Shown here piece after piece: positions 1-10,492 of a stretch of 64,000 nucleotides of DNA. Position 1 is the first letter of the stretch, and each line of letters starts with the position of its first letter. The notes beneath the pieces were generated by a model. It was not told the DNA's origin, did not search any database, and saw only the letters and a program-made list of their open reading frames with translations. Origin of the DNA: Chalara sp. BL73 (Eukaryota; Ascomycota; Leotiomycetes; Helotiales); assembly GCA_918026815.1 (NCBI GenBank), contig CAKJVC010000208.1, positions 248,001 to 312,000 of the forward strand. The letters run 5' to 3'. The translations under genes were made by a program, and so were the position numbers.

Positions 1-750
1 CTTCTGCTTCTCAAGGCATCTCCAGTTCGCGCCAATGGCATCGAGCCCACCAGGCGTGACTTGCTCGTACAGCGAAAGGACTGAGACTTGTGTGTAGTCC
101 TCTGCATAGGCGGAGTTGGAGTAGCCATCGGGAACGCAGGAGTCCTGAGCAACGGCGTCCCGGAATGCGCTGGTTCCGCTGTAAGCGTTGCCGTTCTTGT
201 AGAAATCGACGGCGTGGCCAGTCTCGTGCTGGAAGACGGAGGGTGTGCCGACAGAGCCCTGGTAGACGGTCACCGCGCTTGACATGTAGGCTGACCCGCC
301 ACCCGGAACAGCAATTACATGTTGGACCCATTGGCGCTCGTGGACAGGGAGACGGCCAAAGAGATCGATCAATGAGATTTGCCTATCATCAGCTATTAGT
401 CTAAGCTCGGGTTGAGAACCGTGATAGGGCACCTACGAAAGAGGAGCGTTCTTGTGTCTGCAGAACACCCAGGCGGAGCCACAATCGGTGTAATGGACAT
501 TGAAGACCTCGACATCACCAGCACTGAAGCCACCATTTTGGACTTCATCCTTGCAGCGTTTAGGAATCCATCCTGCACCCCATTGGTCCCAGGTGCTTTG
601 AGTTGGCTTAAGGTTTTGCCAGAAAGAACTATCGACGTGCGGTGAAAGGCCGTCGTTAAAAAGGACAGGTCTACCAAGATCGGCAAATACATGGTTACTG
701 AAGAGGAGAATTGCGGCTGCGGTAGCCGATGTGAGGGATTGTGGGAGCAT
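1..750 (-). CDS. Secreted zincin-like metallopeptidase (con-13-like), 3' end outside window
   Basis: Probable secreted protein with a metallopeptidase-type zinc site. Exon 1 is 750..437, the intron is 436..383 (GTAGGT...GATAG), and exon 2 runs from 382 off the window edge, so the C-terminus is missing. The first 23 or so residues (MLPQSLTSATAAAILLFSNH, then VFA) form a signal peptide. The mature part starts DLGRPVLF and has Trp-rich and Cys-containing stretches. Exon 2 encodes VFQHETGHAVDF, an HExxH motif of the zincin type. From memory the whole resembles the fungal family annotated as conidiation-specific protein 13; the name is inference and no activity is shown. The splice joins phase 2 to phase 1 and keeps the frame open (LSQISLIDLFGRLPVHERQW across the junction). 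Confidence 0.75.
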
Positions 751-877
751 TTTGAGATTATTCTTTGGCTGTTTGAAACGAAGGAATGTGTTGGATTCTG
801 TATATTAGGGCTAACTTGGGCAAGAAGCGCTGAGGATGAGGGTGAGGAACAAAAAACTCAGAGGAAGATTCCTTCTA

Positions 878-888
878 CTTTATATATA
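878..888 (-). promoter_or_regulatory. TATA-like element upstream of the zincin gene
   Basis: On the minus strand this reads TATATATAAAG, about 130 nt upstream of the ATG at 750. The distance suits a TATA box plus a short leader. It is a sequence match only. Confidence 0.35.
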
Positions 889-3857
889 CTTGTCTGTGAA
901 GAAAGGCACAGTCGATGTATGACATTAAATCAGCCAACCCCATCACATCTCATGTTGCCTTTTATCACCGTGCCGGCATATTCCATACAACGGTACGATT
1001 TTAGACAAGGGACTGATTAACAATCTAGACCTGCTCAACGTCTGATTTGCAATAAACAACTAAAGAGCTGTTGCCCTTACGTAGTATCCACATATGCAGG
1101 TCCGCAAGCTCCGAAAGGCGATGCGCGCGTGGACGAATGGAGGCTCAGGGGTGTGCCAGGATGTGGCGCTAGTTAACATCCCCTACCTGTAGGATGTTAG
1201 CAATTGCTTTTCCTTCGCTGAGCGAATTGGAAGAGAGCTTTATACCTAACAATATCCACAAGGCGACACCAAGCACTCGGTTGTTTCGTTTCACGAATGC
1301 GCATCCCTTGAATGAATTAGCGAGCTTGAGCCACACCTGTGCGGCTCTGGGTGAACTTTTGATTTCCAAAGCCTTGAGCCATGTGCCTCATGCTGTCAAC
1401 GCTAGAATAATCCCAGAGCGCAGCATAATGCCTAATCAGATGTTCACTTAAGCTCGTAGTCAGCATTGAAGTGTCTGTTTCAAAATACGATGGTCGGGAA
1501 CGAGAAGGTGAGTCAGATTAGCTGAGTTGCTTAGAAGGAAAACGCTAGCTGCCGAATGGTAAGTTACTAGAAACAGTGAACTTTGAGCTGAATATTTGAA
1601 TACAAATTTAGATTCATGACATCCGGCAGTAGTTGCAGTAACCGGCGCGCTCCCTATAAGGGGTACCGAAAAAGCCGAGAGGAAAAGGTTGCAATTCCCC
1701 CTGAACTCTTGCCTGGAAGGCAGGTTGAGGAGTCATTTGGCGAGAAACAGACAATAAAAAATGCCGCTTTGGGTGTTCTCCGTCAAGCTAAGGGACCTGA
1801 CTACGAAGATCTTACCCATTACTGTATCTTCAGGCACACCTGTATGGTATACTCAGCGCTGTAGCCAGCGCCGACTGCAACGCTGGCATGATTGGGTTGT
1901 CCGTCTAAACTTTGTCATGGTTGTTGACAAAGTGCTTCCTTCAGCCTCAAATGAGCAGACATACTTCTCAATTCCAGACAGGATCGCGATAAAACACCTA
2001 ATTAGGATGGGAAGTTCCCATGGGGTCAAGGCTCATATTGTGTTGCCTATCTCACATAAGCATCTTCTCTTTGTATTTCTTTATGTCGAACTAAATGCGA
2101 GATACAGCAATTTATTTGATGGCAAAATAACAGTGATAGTACAGTAGAGCTTCGTATAGATCTTCATTCTTTTGGTTAAGCGTTATCCGAGATGGTACTG
2201 TATCATGAGAATTCAACCACAACCTTCCTGGGGAAAGAGGTACGTTACATACCGAGCGCCTTACCGTCCCCTCACGTATAACAAGGCTCTGCAGCATGCT
2301 CTCACCAATGGCGCTGCGGGAATTGGCATGGTCAAGCATTGATCCTCATGCCATCTACATGGTCTGCTCATCATAAGGCTTGGAGGATTTCGAATCGTCC
2401 TTCAATTCCAGTCGTTCAATTAAAGTTGTTTCAAGTGCAAATCAGGGTGGAACTGAGTCACCTAAATCTACCTTAGCCCCATCCTCCGATAATTCGGCTC
2501 GCTAGCCTATTTAGTGGACTGTCAGAAGATTAGCGAGGGGGAATTTGACTTCCGAGAGCCGGGACAGGGTAGAATATGTCCCGTGCAGGAATTCAGGGAA
2601 CACTGCGCCACAAGCGATGACCATCAAGAGATCCTACAACCCCGGATTATCAGATGATCATTTGTTTGGACCATTCTATGGATATATTACCGCATGAGCA
2701 GTGGGGCTATTCTAGCTGTCATCTGATAGGAAGTAATGTGGTTTGTTTACTTAGACCTCAAAAACAATTATACTTTTCGACTCTTTCAATTACCTGCTTC
2801 GGCAAGTTCTGCGAGATGTAATTAAACAATGTGCCATACACAAACATGACTGGTTTCATATGGACAAATCTTTAGCTTCTTAAATCATCACTGCAAGTAT
2901 TTTGAGGAAGGACAAGGATATGACGTGTTTACGTAGGTCCTGCGCCTAATGTAGATATAGATCCGATTTAGCACCAGTAACGGAGTATATAACAATGACC
3001 TCTACCCAAGAGCGCAGAAAAAACACCTTTTGGCAGCACGGATTGTCTTCGGTATTTCAGGGGAACATAAAATAAGCCATATCTTACAATAGCACTTTTT
3101 GGTTGACAAATCCTCAAGTGAGCCCGGAGTTACCACTCTCCCTAATTCTAAGTTATTTCAATAAAACATGTTTGGTTCTCCACTCCAGCTCTAGCCCCTA
3201 GTTTCATCACTTGAAAAGCGATCCTTGGTGAGTAGGAGATATTCAGCTCCGGTCTATACGTACATTCAGGCAAGAAGTATCGTTCAAGATTTGCCACGGC
3301 ATCCATACCACTCATGCCTATAGAAGCTAGGAAATGGATGTGAAAGCTTAAAAAAGTTCACACGCTTCCTCTCAAATTCGGGTCAGACTGGCGTCCTCGT
3401 ACTATCCTGGCCCAAGTTCTCTTCACCCGTTGGTGAGCTGTCGTAGTCACTCATAATCAGAGAAAGTCAAGGATACTCAGGGCTTCCTGAGGAGCCTTGC
3501 CTTCTTCTCACAGAGGGCCAAATAGCACCCTCAATAGAAAGTTACGCACATTTATGAAATACATGTTGGATAGTGCTTAAGTTGCCTAAAACTGAGATAT
3601 GGCTAATGTCGCTAGGAAAATTTTCCAAGAGAGTGGATTGACCGAATAAAACGCAGCAGCTGAATCTCAGTTCCTCGGGAAAGAGTGAGGTTTACTACTT
3701 ATGGATTTCCACAGAAATAAATCCAGACACGCGAGAGAATGAACAGGTTAAGTTGCAGAAATTGCTAGGCTAAACGGGACCAAAAAATCTGTAGAATAAG
3801 TCTATGGGTGCCTAAAATCAAGCAGACGACCAATAAAATGCCAAAACTCCCAAACTC
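889..3857. other. Gene-poor intergenic region
   Basis: About 3 kb with stops in all frames; no open frame of 60 codons or more lies between about 2340 and 3857. Short open frames near 1616-2147 have no domain, signal peptide or splice pattern I can support. I see no terminal repeats or transposase-like stretch. Confidence 0.5.
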
Positions 3858-4414
3858 CTAAACAAACAAACCACACCTAAGTATCGATCGAATCACATAA
3901 ATTTCTGCCGCAATTTCCCACCAAGCTTCGTAGAGCCTCTTTCCACCCCGGATATTATCATCACGTTTCAAGGAATGCCTAACGATCTTACCCTTGGCAG
4001 CAGCATCGTCAGCCCCCTTCCTCGCGGCTGCGTCTCTTCCCTCCTGCCAAGGAAGTCAATACCCGTACTCGGCAAGCGCCGCCCATAAGCCTAGATAGCC
4101 TATAATGACATAAGATTCGAGTTCAAGTTGAAAGTGCGCTGACGGGGATTAAAAACTCACCAAATTTATCAGCACTTTCTAAGCTATCCTTGGCTGACTT
4201 CTTCACAACGTAGGGCCAGGTATATGCTGATTTTCCACCAACGTCTTTGATGTCGTAGACAGGGACATGCAACCACCTTTAGTTCAACCAGTGATACGTT
4301 GTATAACCTAGGGATTAAACTGCTATGTACCTCATGCAATATAGTCATCGGAATAATGTGCTCCAATTCGGTGATGCTGTCAAGGTTCTCGAACTTACAC
4401 TTAGCCCCATAGCC
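3858..4414 (-). pseudogene. Broken zincin-type (Aspzincin-like) metallopeptidase remnant
   Basis: Three collinear coding-like blocks on the minus strand are separated by intron-sized gaps. Block C (4414..4331) encodes FENLDSITELEHIIPMTILH and ends in Glu. Block B (about 4275..4161) starts WLHVPVYDIKDVGG and includes SAYTWPYVVKKSAKDSLESA. Block A (4099..3858) starts YLGLWAALAEYGY. B and A are joined by a good intron (4160..4100, GTGAGT...ATTATAG, phase 1). Across the C/B gap the residues HE and WLH would form HEWLH, an HExxH zinc site, and the downstream Asp/Tyr-Trp/Ala-Asp pattern fits fungal secreted zincins. However, the only GT...AG pair for that gap (4330..4277) leaves the frame off by one base, and block A has an in-frame TGA directly after AEYGY. 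I read this as a decayed gene. More coding-like pieces lie upstream to about 4960 but cannot be joined. The family call is inference. Confidence 0.55.
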
Positions 4415-6280
4415 TTCGTTTCACAAGAGATTGGATTTAAGTTTATTATCGTCTGTATATTCGAACATTAAATCACAGGTCTGTAGTTATATGTTAGCAC
4501 AATTCATTTGCTGCTGAACTTTGTTCGTACAGTGATAGTCACCCGATTGGGACTTTCGGAGGCATGAGCGACTCTGTTTAGAATATGTGCCACCCTACAT
4601 TTCATCCATCTCGCAATAAGGCTCCGCTGTGAGTCTCATATGATTGATTTTATCCTCCCATCTTGTAAGTATCCGTTCCCACCGCCCGTCTAATATTGAT
4701 TAGCTTTGATCATAATGCCAAGATATGCTCCCGAACAATGAGTAATGGCACATCTGCTGAATAGTTCTGAATATGAGCGATTGCTAAGCATAACTCTAAA
4801 ATGGACCAAGTTCAGTCATGTAGATGCGTTCCGTATACAATGTCTCATGCCCCCACTGAACTACGGCCCATTAGACAATTCGAGGATCTTGGATCAATGC
4901 TTTGAAATACTCCAACACCACGAAAATACCCATGGCCGTGCCCAAATTTCTAACATTCGCATTTTTCAATCAGCTGTTCCAAAAATAACCATTCGGCTGC
5001 GCGAAGCAAACGATCTCTGGTAGCAGTATGCTTTGTGAAATCCTAAGAGGAGCCACATATTCGCTATCCAATGGATTAAGTAGACGACCCTGCATTGGGA
5101 TAGGTAAGCGCCATACCTAGCGAGCCCGGTCAATAACATGCAGATGAACACAATACAAAACAAACCCTCCTACCTGAGGTGTCGTGGTTTCACAATTTTC
5201 ATAGCATCGACTGTCTTTACTTTAAGCGTTAAGATATTATATTCAAGGATGCGTCATTCGCTGAGCGAGAGTCACTATAACTACTTTCATACTGGATATT
5301 CTTGCGTATAGATTGTCAATGTCAGCTAACACTTCAGGGCTGGCATTGGATAGCTCATCAGTTCCATCAATGCATTATATTGACCCTAATCATCTAGGGA
5401 TCTGGATGCCGATTTGCTATACAGCTGGCCTAGCCAGAAGTCTCCCCAAAATCCAAACAACATGCGAACTGTTTCCAGTAACGAAGTGATTATGGATGAG
5501 TCTGATGATACAGTCTCTGAGGAGCCAAACTGTGCAGCAAGAAAAGATTAAAAAACGTCCGAAGCACAATCGACCATACAGACATTGTTCCAGCTGTGGA
5601 TTACACATGTCCTGATGATTAATACTTTTGCTCCAGTTGTGGAGGCGCATCGCAGTACACCGCATACGTGGATAATAATACTCCCAATGCAAAATGTAGG
5701 GGAGTGAGTATTGTGCTCCAATAAATGGAATAAGCTACGAATTTGGGCAGTGGGAAGATGGAAGCTATAGAGATTGCGACTGCATCGATATTGACAGAGT
5801 GGAATGTTGGGCGAGATGAATTTCATATGAAAGATGACTTCGCGATGCGCAACTGGCCAGACAGTCAGGAGCAAAGAGCAGTCATGAAGCTCAATATACT
5901 ACAAGTTACTAACTTTAAAGAACCCTTTACAGAAACTAATGACAAATTTAGCAGGCATGACGAAAGGCAAAACGCATGATGCGAAGCGGTTCGGCCTTAA
6001 TCTATGGGTGTATGAGATGACCAGCAGCCTGACAAAACAATCCCGTAGTTGAGCAAAAGGCTGCAGAGAGTTGAAAGTATCAAGGTATAAGAGCATGAGG
6101 GCTGTCTATATGTCAACACAAGAATGTCTGGCCTGATACAGACAAGAATGTAAATATTTGCAAGCATACATGTCAATTTCAGACTATGGTAAAGGGTAGA
6201 ACGTGCTTCTTGCTCCAAGAACTTATGAAGTCAGTTTTCGAAAAGCTCACACAGGGGACACAAAGTAGTTACCGTTCTTG
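4415..6280. other. Intergenic region with possible decayed fragments
   Basis: It holds fragments that look coding but are broken. One is a minus-strand stretch near 4960-4880 reading NLGTAMGIFVVLEYFKALIQ before a stop. Another is an acidic plus-strand stretch near 5460-5540. No complete gene is visible. Some of this may be the 5' part of the broken zincin gene. Confidence 0.35.
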
Positions 6281-7463
6281 TTAAGAATCCTCGATCTTGT
6301 ACGGCAGAGGTATAATCGCCTCCTGCTCGAGAAACTTTTTGATAGCAACATGAGGTACACCATGTCTCATGGCAGTCTCATCGTCCCAAGAAGAGTGGAG
6401 ACCTATCAGTGTACCATCCCTTTCACGAAGCAGGGGCGCGCCAGAGTGTCCCCAGTATGTCCAAGCATCATGCATCAGCGTGCCAATTTCCGAGTTATCC
6501 TGGAAGTCTGCCCCTTCAACCATTCCGCAGAAAGTCCCTTCAGATATCTCGACAAGCTTGTACTTAGTGCGCCGGTCAGATGTGGACTCAAGATCATCTC
6601 TGCCAGGTTGTCCAATACAGATAACCGACATTTTGGATGAAGGGCTTTCCATAGCAAGTGTGACATACGGAAATGGCGGTATAACTTCTTGACTGGATTC
6701 GACCGTGATTATCTTTAAAAGAGCCAGATCTCGTTTGGGGTCCCATGCGCGGCATTCAACTTGAACCGCCAGGCCTGTATAGAACAGCAACCACTTCCTT
6801 TTGGATGACTCTTTGTATTCCTCCTCAGTGTCTCCGAAACAGTGTGCGCATGTCAGAACCCAACCAGCCCGATCAACGCACACAGCCGTACCGGCCTCAT
6901 ATTGCGCAAATATCAAGGTCGCCTCAAGAGCATTGCTGATATGGGGCTTTCCTGTCAGGCGTTTCAACGTAGACGGCGCGGTCCCTGCTAATTTCTTCTG
7001 CTTTTCACGTAGCAACTTTAATTCTGTCACCGTGATACCGGGTAGCTTCGATTCTAATCCGACAATTTGTATGATGTCTGAGTGAGGATTCGAAGCTTTC
7101 GGGGCAAGTGGTGAGGATACAACTCTCTGGGTGGTCAAAGATGTGTTGGACCTTAGAACGCGTCCATGATGAGACATTCCAAAGAACTCTATGATTGCTG
7201 CTCAGAAAACAAACTCGACATGGCCATCGCGAAACGTTAGGAATAGATATCTCACCGCTGTTAGGCCAGGCAGCAGTGCTGACCCGACTCACTTCGGTGA
7301 AGTGCTCTATGGCTAGAACTAGATACGATTTGAGGAGATGCAAAGGGATCTCCAGACCCACTTCCTGCGTCATGTCTTTCTGATTTCCAGTGGGGTAAGC
7401 ACTTAGCCCTATAAATTGACCCAGGCCCCCCTCCTCTTCAGCCTTTACGACCTTCAGCAACAT
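6281..7463 (-). CDS. Trypsin-like (S1-fold) serine protease family protein, 374 aa
   Basis: Two exons, 7463..7256 and 7197..6281, with intron 7255..7198 (GTGAGA...GAGCAG). An alternative acceptor 9 nt downstream (ATAG) would drop three residues and keep the frame. Exon 2 carries an intact chymotrypsin-fold triad: His in LTCAHCFGD (about H188), Asp in KRDLALLKI (about D226) and Ser in WGHSGAPLL (about S321), followed by GTLIGLHSSWDD. There is no signal peptide or membrane segment, so the product is probably intracellular. Fungal proteins of this type are often annotated as trypsin-like or AT-hook-containing proteases; I see no AT-hook here. The frame stays open for about 15 codons upstream of ATG 7463 without another ATG, and a further 5' exon cannot be excluded. 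Substrate unknown. Confidence 0.8.
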
Positions 7464-8218
7464 TTGCTCGAGTCGCCTTGTGAAATAGACAGAAGCATAT
7501 AGTAATGTGCGTCAGACACAAAATTGTGCCAAGATTGCGAAGAGGTACCAACTTTCTACCTTTCTCTCTCTGTTTTTGAGACATCATCGAGTTTCTTGGA
7601 TGCCCAATTGATTATGAATCAAGTGATTAGAGATGTTGAGGAAGAAGAGATATGATGAATATGTTGATATTTTCCGTCTGTTTGTGCGGTTTTTGCGTCC
7701 CAGGCAGGCAACAACTATTTGTTTCGCTTAAGTCAAAAGGCAAACGCGACAAGTATAGTAGTGGCTGTTGTTGGCTGGGATATCAACCGTGCACTTATCA
7801 AATGACAGCTTTGGCATGGTTTGTGGAACATAATCCGTGCACTCCTCATAATTGATTGTTGCTATGGTCCCTCTTGTTCCTTCAACCTTTCGCGAGGGAC
7901 GACTCTACGAGGATTGCTTCAATGGATTTATATTGGCACAGAAATACAACTATCGATAATATATACCGAACCTTTAGGCCCCACCAGGAAATTCCGCGCA
8001 GACGCTTCTTGACCTGTAGGTTTTTCAAGCAATATACTTACCGTACGATAAAGTATTATTGAACGTGCTATCTCCCTAATGACACGCACTGATTGGAGGC
8101 GAGATGGCACCACTCGCCCCACATGCTAATACAATGCTTCCTTTTGCTCAACCTCTCGAATTTGTATTGCAGAATCTCCTCCGTTCCCTTTCCTCGACAT
8201 CTTCATTTCGATTCAAGC
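7464..8218. other. Intergenic, divergent promoter region
   Basis: Lies between the divergent protease and F-box-like genes. The sequence just upstream of 8219 is an in-frame extension that begins with a non-ATG codon (TTG at 8093), read here as 5' leader. No other gene seen. Confidence 0.5.
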
Positions 8219-9262
8219 ATGGAGGTGTCACAAGGCTCAAACTTCTTGGTAAAACTACCATTGGAAATTCGTATGCAAATCTATCGCGAGGTGCTTTCAC
8301 CTACGGGATACATAGCCGTCACACGCAGCCAACCAGACTCTATATCTGTGCGGCGATTCAGAGTTTTCAGCATCCAATTTAACGATAAATATTGCAGTCA
8401 TTTGCCAATATACCTTTCTTTTTTGAGGACCACTAAGCAAGTCCACCGCGAGGCGAAATATATCTTCTTTGCGCACAATATACTCAACACCGAAGTTAGC
8501 GGTCGGGCCAGGCGGTTTGGACATCATGGACCTGGTAGGCTCGCCAATGGCATGGACTGGTGTTTTCTGAACTTACCCGATTCACTTAAGCTAAGAGTCC
8601 AGAACATTCATCTGGATTTGGAGCTGAACATTCAGAGCCTTGTTGAGGCGCCGGGCATAATGGAGCCTCCGGATTCGATAATTCCATATATTCATAATCG
8701 GAACCGAATGAACGCTATCTTCCATGCAATGATGGCTTTGGTCAATGATGGGAGTTTAAAGTTGGTGCAGTTGAATGTGAACTTCAAAGGCATGGGAATG
8801 GTAGAGGGCTTGAAAGCCCTGGTTAACATCCAAAAGCAGAGTTCTGAGACTGATGAGCGACAACTATTCGATGATTACCTCGACTTCCTTAGGGCCGCTA
8901 GAAGTGGGCCATTGAAGGATTTGAAGAGAAGACTTTTCTTTCACTTCAGCGACATAACAGACTGGAAGAGCAAAGAAATGGAGGTCCCGGAGGGTTTCTG
9001 CCCAGTGAATGGCAATGTAGAAGCTGCTTCAAATGGCGACGACATGCTCTGTTTATTTGACAAAGATCGCAATGAAGCGAAATTTTATTTTGACGATGTG
9101 TTCAGAGAAGATGATGAAGATCCCAATGTCGTTCTAGAGGAATTACACCAAAGTTTTGGAGGCGAACTATATGTTGGCTCGCGGCTCTGTTATCAGAGTG
9201 GGGTTGAGCAGTCAAGACCTTGGCTCAAGGTATCCGCCATTTGGCCGAATCACGAACAGTAA
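8219..9262 (+). CDS. F-box-like / 2EXR-type fungal protein, 347 aa
   Basis: Single exon. The start was set at the ATG at 8219 (MEVSQGSNFL) because the longer frame to 8093 opens with TTG. Residues 11-22 read LVKLPLEIRMQIYREVL, the short N-terminal helix pattern of a very large fungal family variously called F-box-like, 2EXR or DUF7730. Such proteins follow it with a long divergent alpha/beta region. The remainder has RTTKQVHREAKYIFF, typical of the second conserved block in that family, then an acidic C-terminal third (FREDDEDPNVVLEEL). A role as a ubiquitin-ligase adaptor is often assumed but is not shown by the sequence. No introns or signal peptide. Confidence 0.7.
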   Translation: MEVSQGSNFLVKLPLEIRMQIYREVLSPTGYIAVTRSQPDSISVRRFRVFSIQFNDKYCSHLPIYLSFLRTTKQVHREAKYIFFAHNILNTEVSGRARRFGHHGPGRLANGMDWCFLNLPDSLKLRVQNIHLDLELNIQSLVEAPGIMEPPDSIIPYIHNRNRMNAIFHAMMALVNDGSLKLVQLNVNFKGMGMVEGLKALVNIQKQSSETDERQLFDDYLDFLRAARSGPLKDLKRRLFFHFSDITDWKSKEMEVPEGFCPVNGNVEAASNGDDMLCLFDKDRNEAKFYFDDVFREDDEDPNVVLEELHQSFGGELYVGSRLCYQSGVEQSRPWLKVSAIWPNHEQ

Positions 9263-10032
9263 GTCAGATCGAAGTTTCATTTCCATAACGGGATTTAGCA
9301 AGTAATATTACATATTCTCTGGTTACTAAGTCTCAGCCATTAAAAGTCGGGGGCGCTGACTATGGGTTATGCATAGTTCTGAGACATTCCATGTCTTGAT
9401 TCCTGCTATCGGAGAAAATTGGTATGGAAGCTCGAAGTGAGAGTTATTCGATGATAATGGCGATTCATCTCCTAGTTTTACAGATCGAGTATCGTTTAGC
9501 TACTATGCTAGTAGGAGGATCAGAGACTATTCTATTCTACGGTATTATCAATATTTCAGCAATTGTTGTGACTAGATACTGGATTTCCGGATCTGACGCA
9601 AGTTTTACACATTTTCGCCCCTTCACAAATTCCACGAACTGGATGAACCTAGGATCTATGCAAATGATGTGTGCAACGAGATACGATGTGTCTGTAGTTA
9701 CGAGTAAGTGGGGTGCAGCCATGGAGTAACACTTTGTCAGTCTCGGATAAAACTCTGGTAGGAGAAGGCCTGCACAAAACTGAACCTAATTAGATTTTCG
9801 TATATCAATAGGCATATAGAACTATTGATATCGTTATAGCTTAAGAAGAGCAAATCATTTGTAGTTGCAAGTTAGGATAAGTGGGGGTTTGCAGTACACT
9901 ATCAATTGGAAGCTAAAATATTCTTAATACACAGACCCAAGCTACAAAAATCTCCAAAAACCGCCAACAAGCAATGTAACATATATTTAAACCACATGAA
10001 ACAGGCTTTTGAAAAGAGAATGGCAAAAAGTA
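9263..10032. other. Intergenic region before tRNA-Leu
   Basis: A/T-rich. It contains a 101-codon plus-strand open frame at 9424-9729 with no recognisable domain, which I do not accept as a gene. It probably includes the 3' end of the F-box-like transcript. Confidence 0.4.
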
Positions 10033-10154
10033 TGATCAGAGTGGGACTCGAACCCACGCCACTTTCGTGACCAGGAAACTACAACTCTTGAGAGGAGTAC
10101 GAAAGTATTAAGGTAACCTTAACCTGGCGCCATAACCAGCTCGGCCATCTGACC
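10033..10154 (-). tRNA. tRNA-Leu (anticodon AAG) with 40-nt intron
   Basis: The acceptor stem GGTCAGA (10154..) pairs with TCTGATC (one G-T wobble), followed by discriminator A at 10033. The D arm reads GCCGAGCTGGTTATGGC. The anticodon stem CCAGG pairs with CCTGG. The loop starts TTAAGG, giving anticodon AAG. The intron (10116..10077) sits one base 3' of the anticodon, where nuclear tRNA introns lie. A long variable arm (TCACGAAAGTGGC) marks a class II tRNA. The T arm is GTGGG-TTCGAGT-CCCAC. The intron contains CTTAA, which can pair with the anticodon region. Anticodon TAA would break the five-pair anticodon stem, so AAG is preferred. Confidence 0.93.
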
Positions 10155-10492
10155 TTGGATTGGTCTGAACAATTTTTAGAAAAATATATATTCAATCACG
10201 CAAAGTGCCGCTTCTAACCTGGCTTGGCACTCGCTTAGCCCCTTTTGAACCTTGACGAACAAGGATCGGAAGAAAGCTAATCTTGTACAGCATGATAACC
10301 AAAATGGTACTCTTTGAGAGCCTTTGACTTCCCAGAGCGGATTTGAAAGCATTTCCGAGAAAAATATTACGTAAGAAAAGTATAGAATAATCGATGGGTG
10401 ATTTCAATACAGATATTTTTCCATTCAACCCCTCCTTAACATATTACTTTCAACCCGGCTTCCATGCGGCTTCCAAGAGGGTGTCCTTGTGC
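10155..10492. other. Intergenic, no gene seen
   Basis: Short spacer between the tRNA 5' end and the 3' end of the NmrA-like gene. A T-rich stretch follows the reductase stop codon and probably holds its 3' UTR. Confidence 0.4.

Noticed and set aside
4319..4366. HEVHS reading as an HExxH site in the unspliced frame of the broken zincin
   Set aside because: The spacing is wrong for HExxH, and the frame runs through what looks like an intron. HE joined to WLH fits better.
3858..4414. Repeat-induced point mutation as cause of the broken gene
   Set aside because: The premature TGA, if derived from TGG, would need a CpC change rather than the CpA change typical of RIP, and flanks are not strikingly A/T-rich. 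A sliding-window index would be needed to revisit this.
8093..8218. N-terminal extension of the F-box-like protein
   Set aside because: It opens with TTG and is unlike the family; the ATG at 8219 is preferred.
9424..9729. 101-codon frame 3' of the F-box-like gene
   Set aside because: No domain, no splice partners, A/T-rich composition; probably 3' UTR or spacer.
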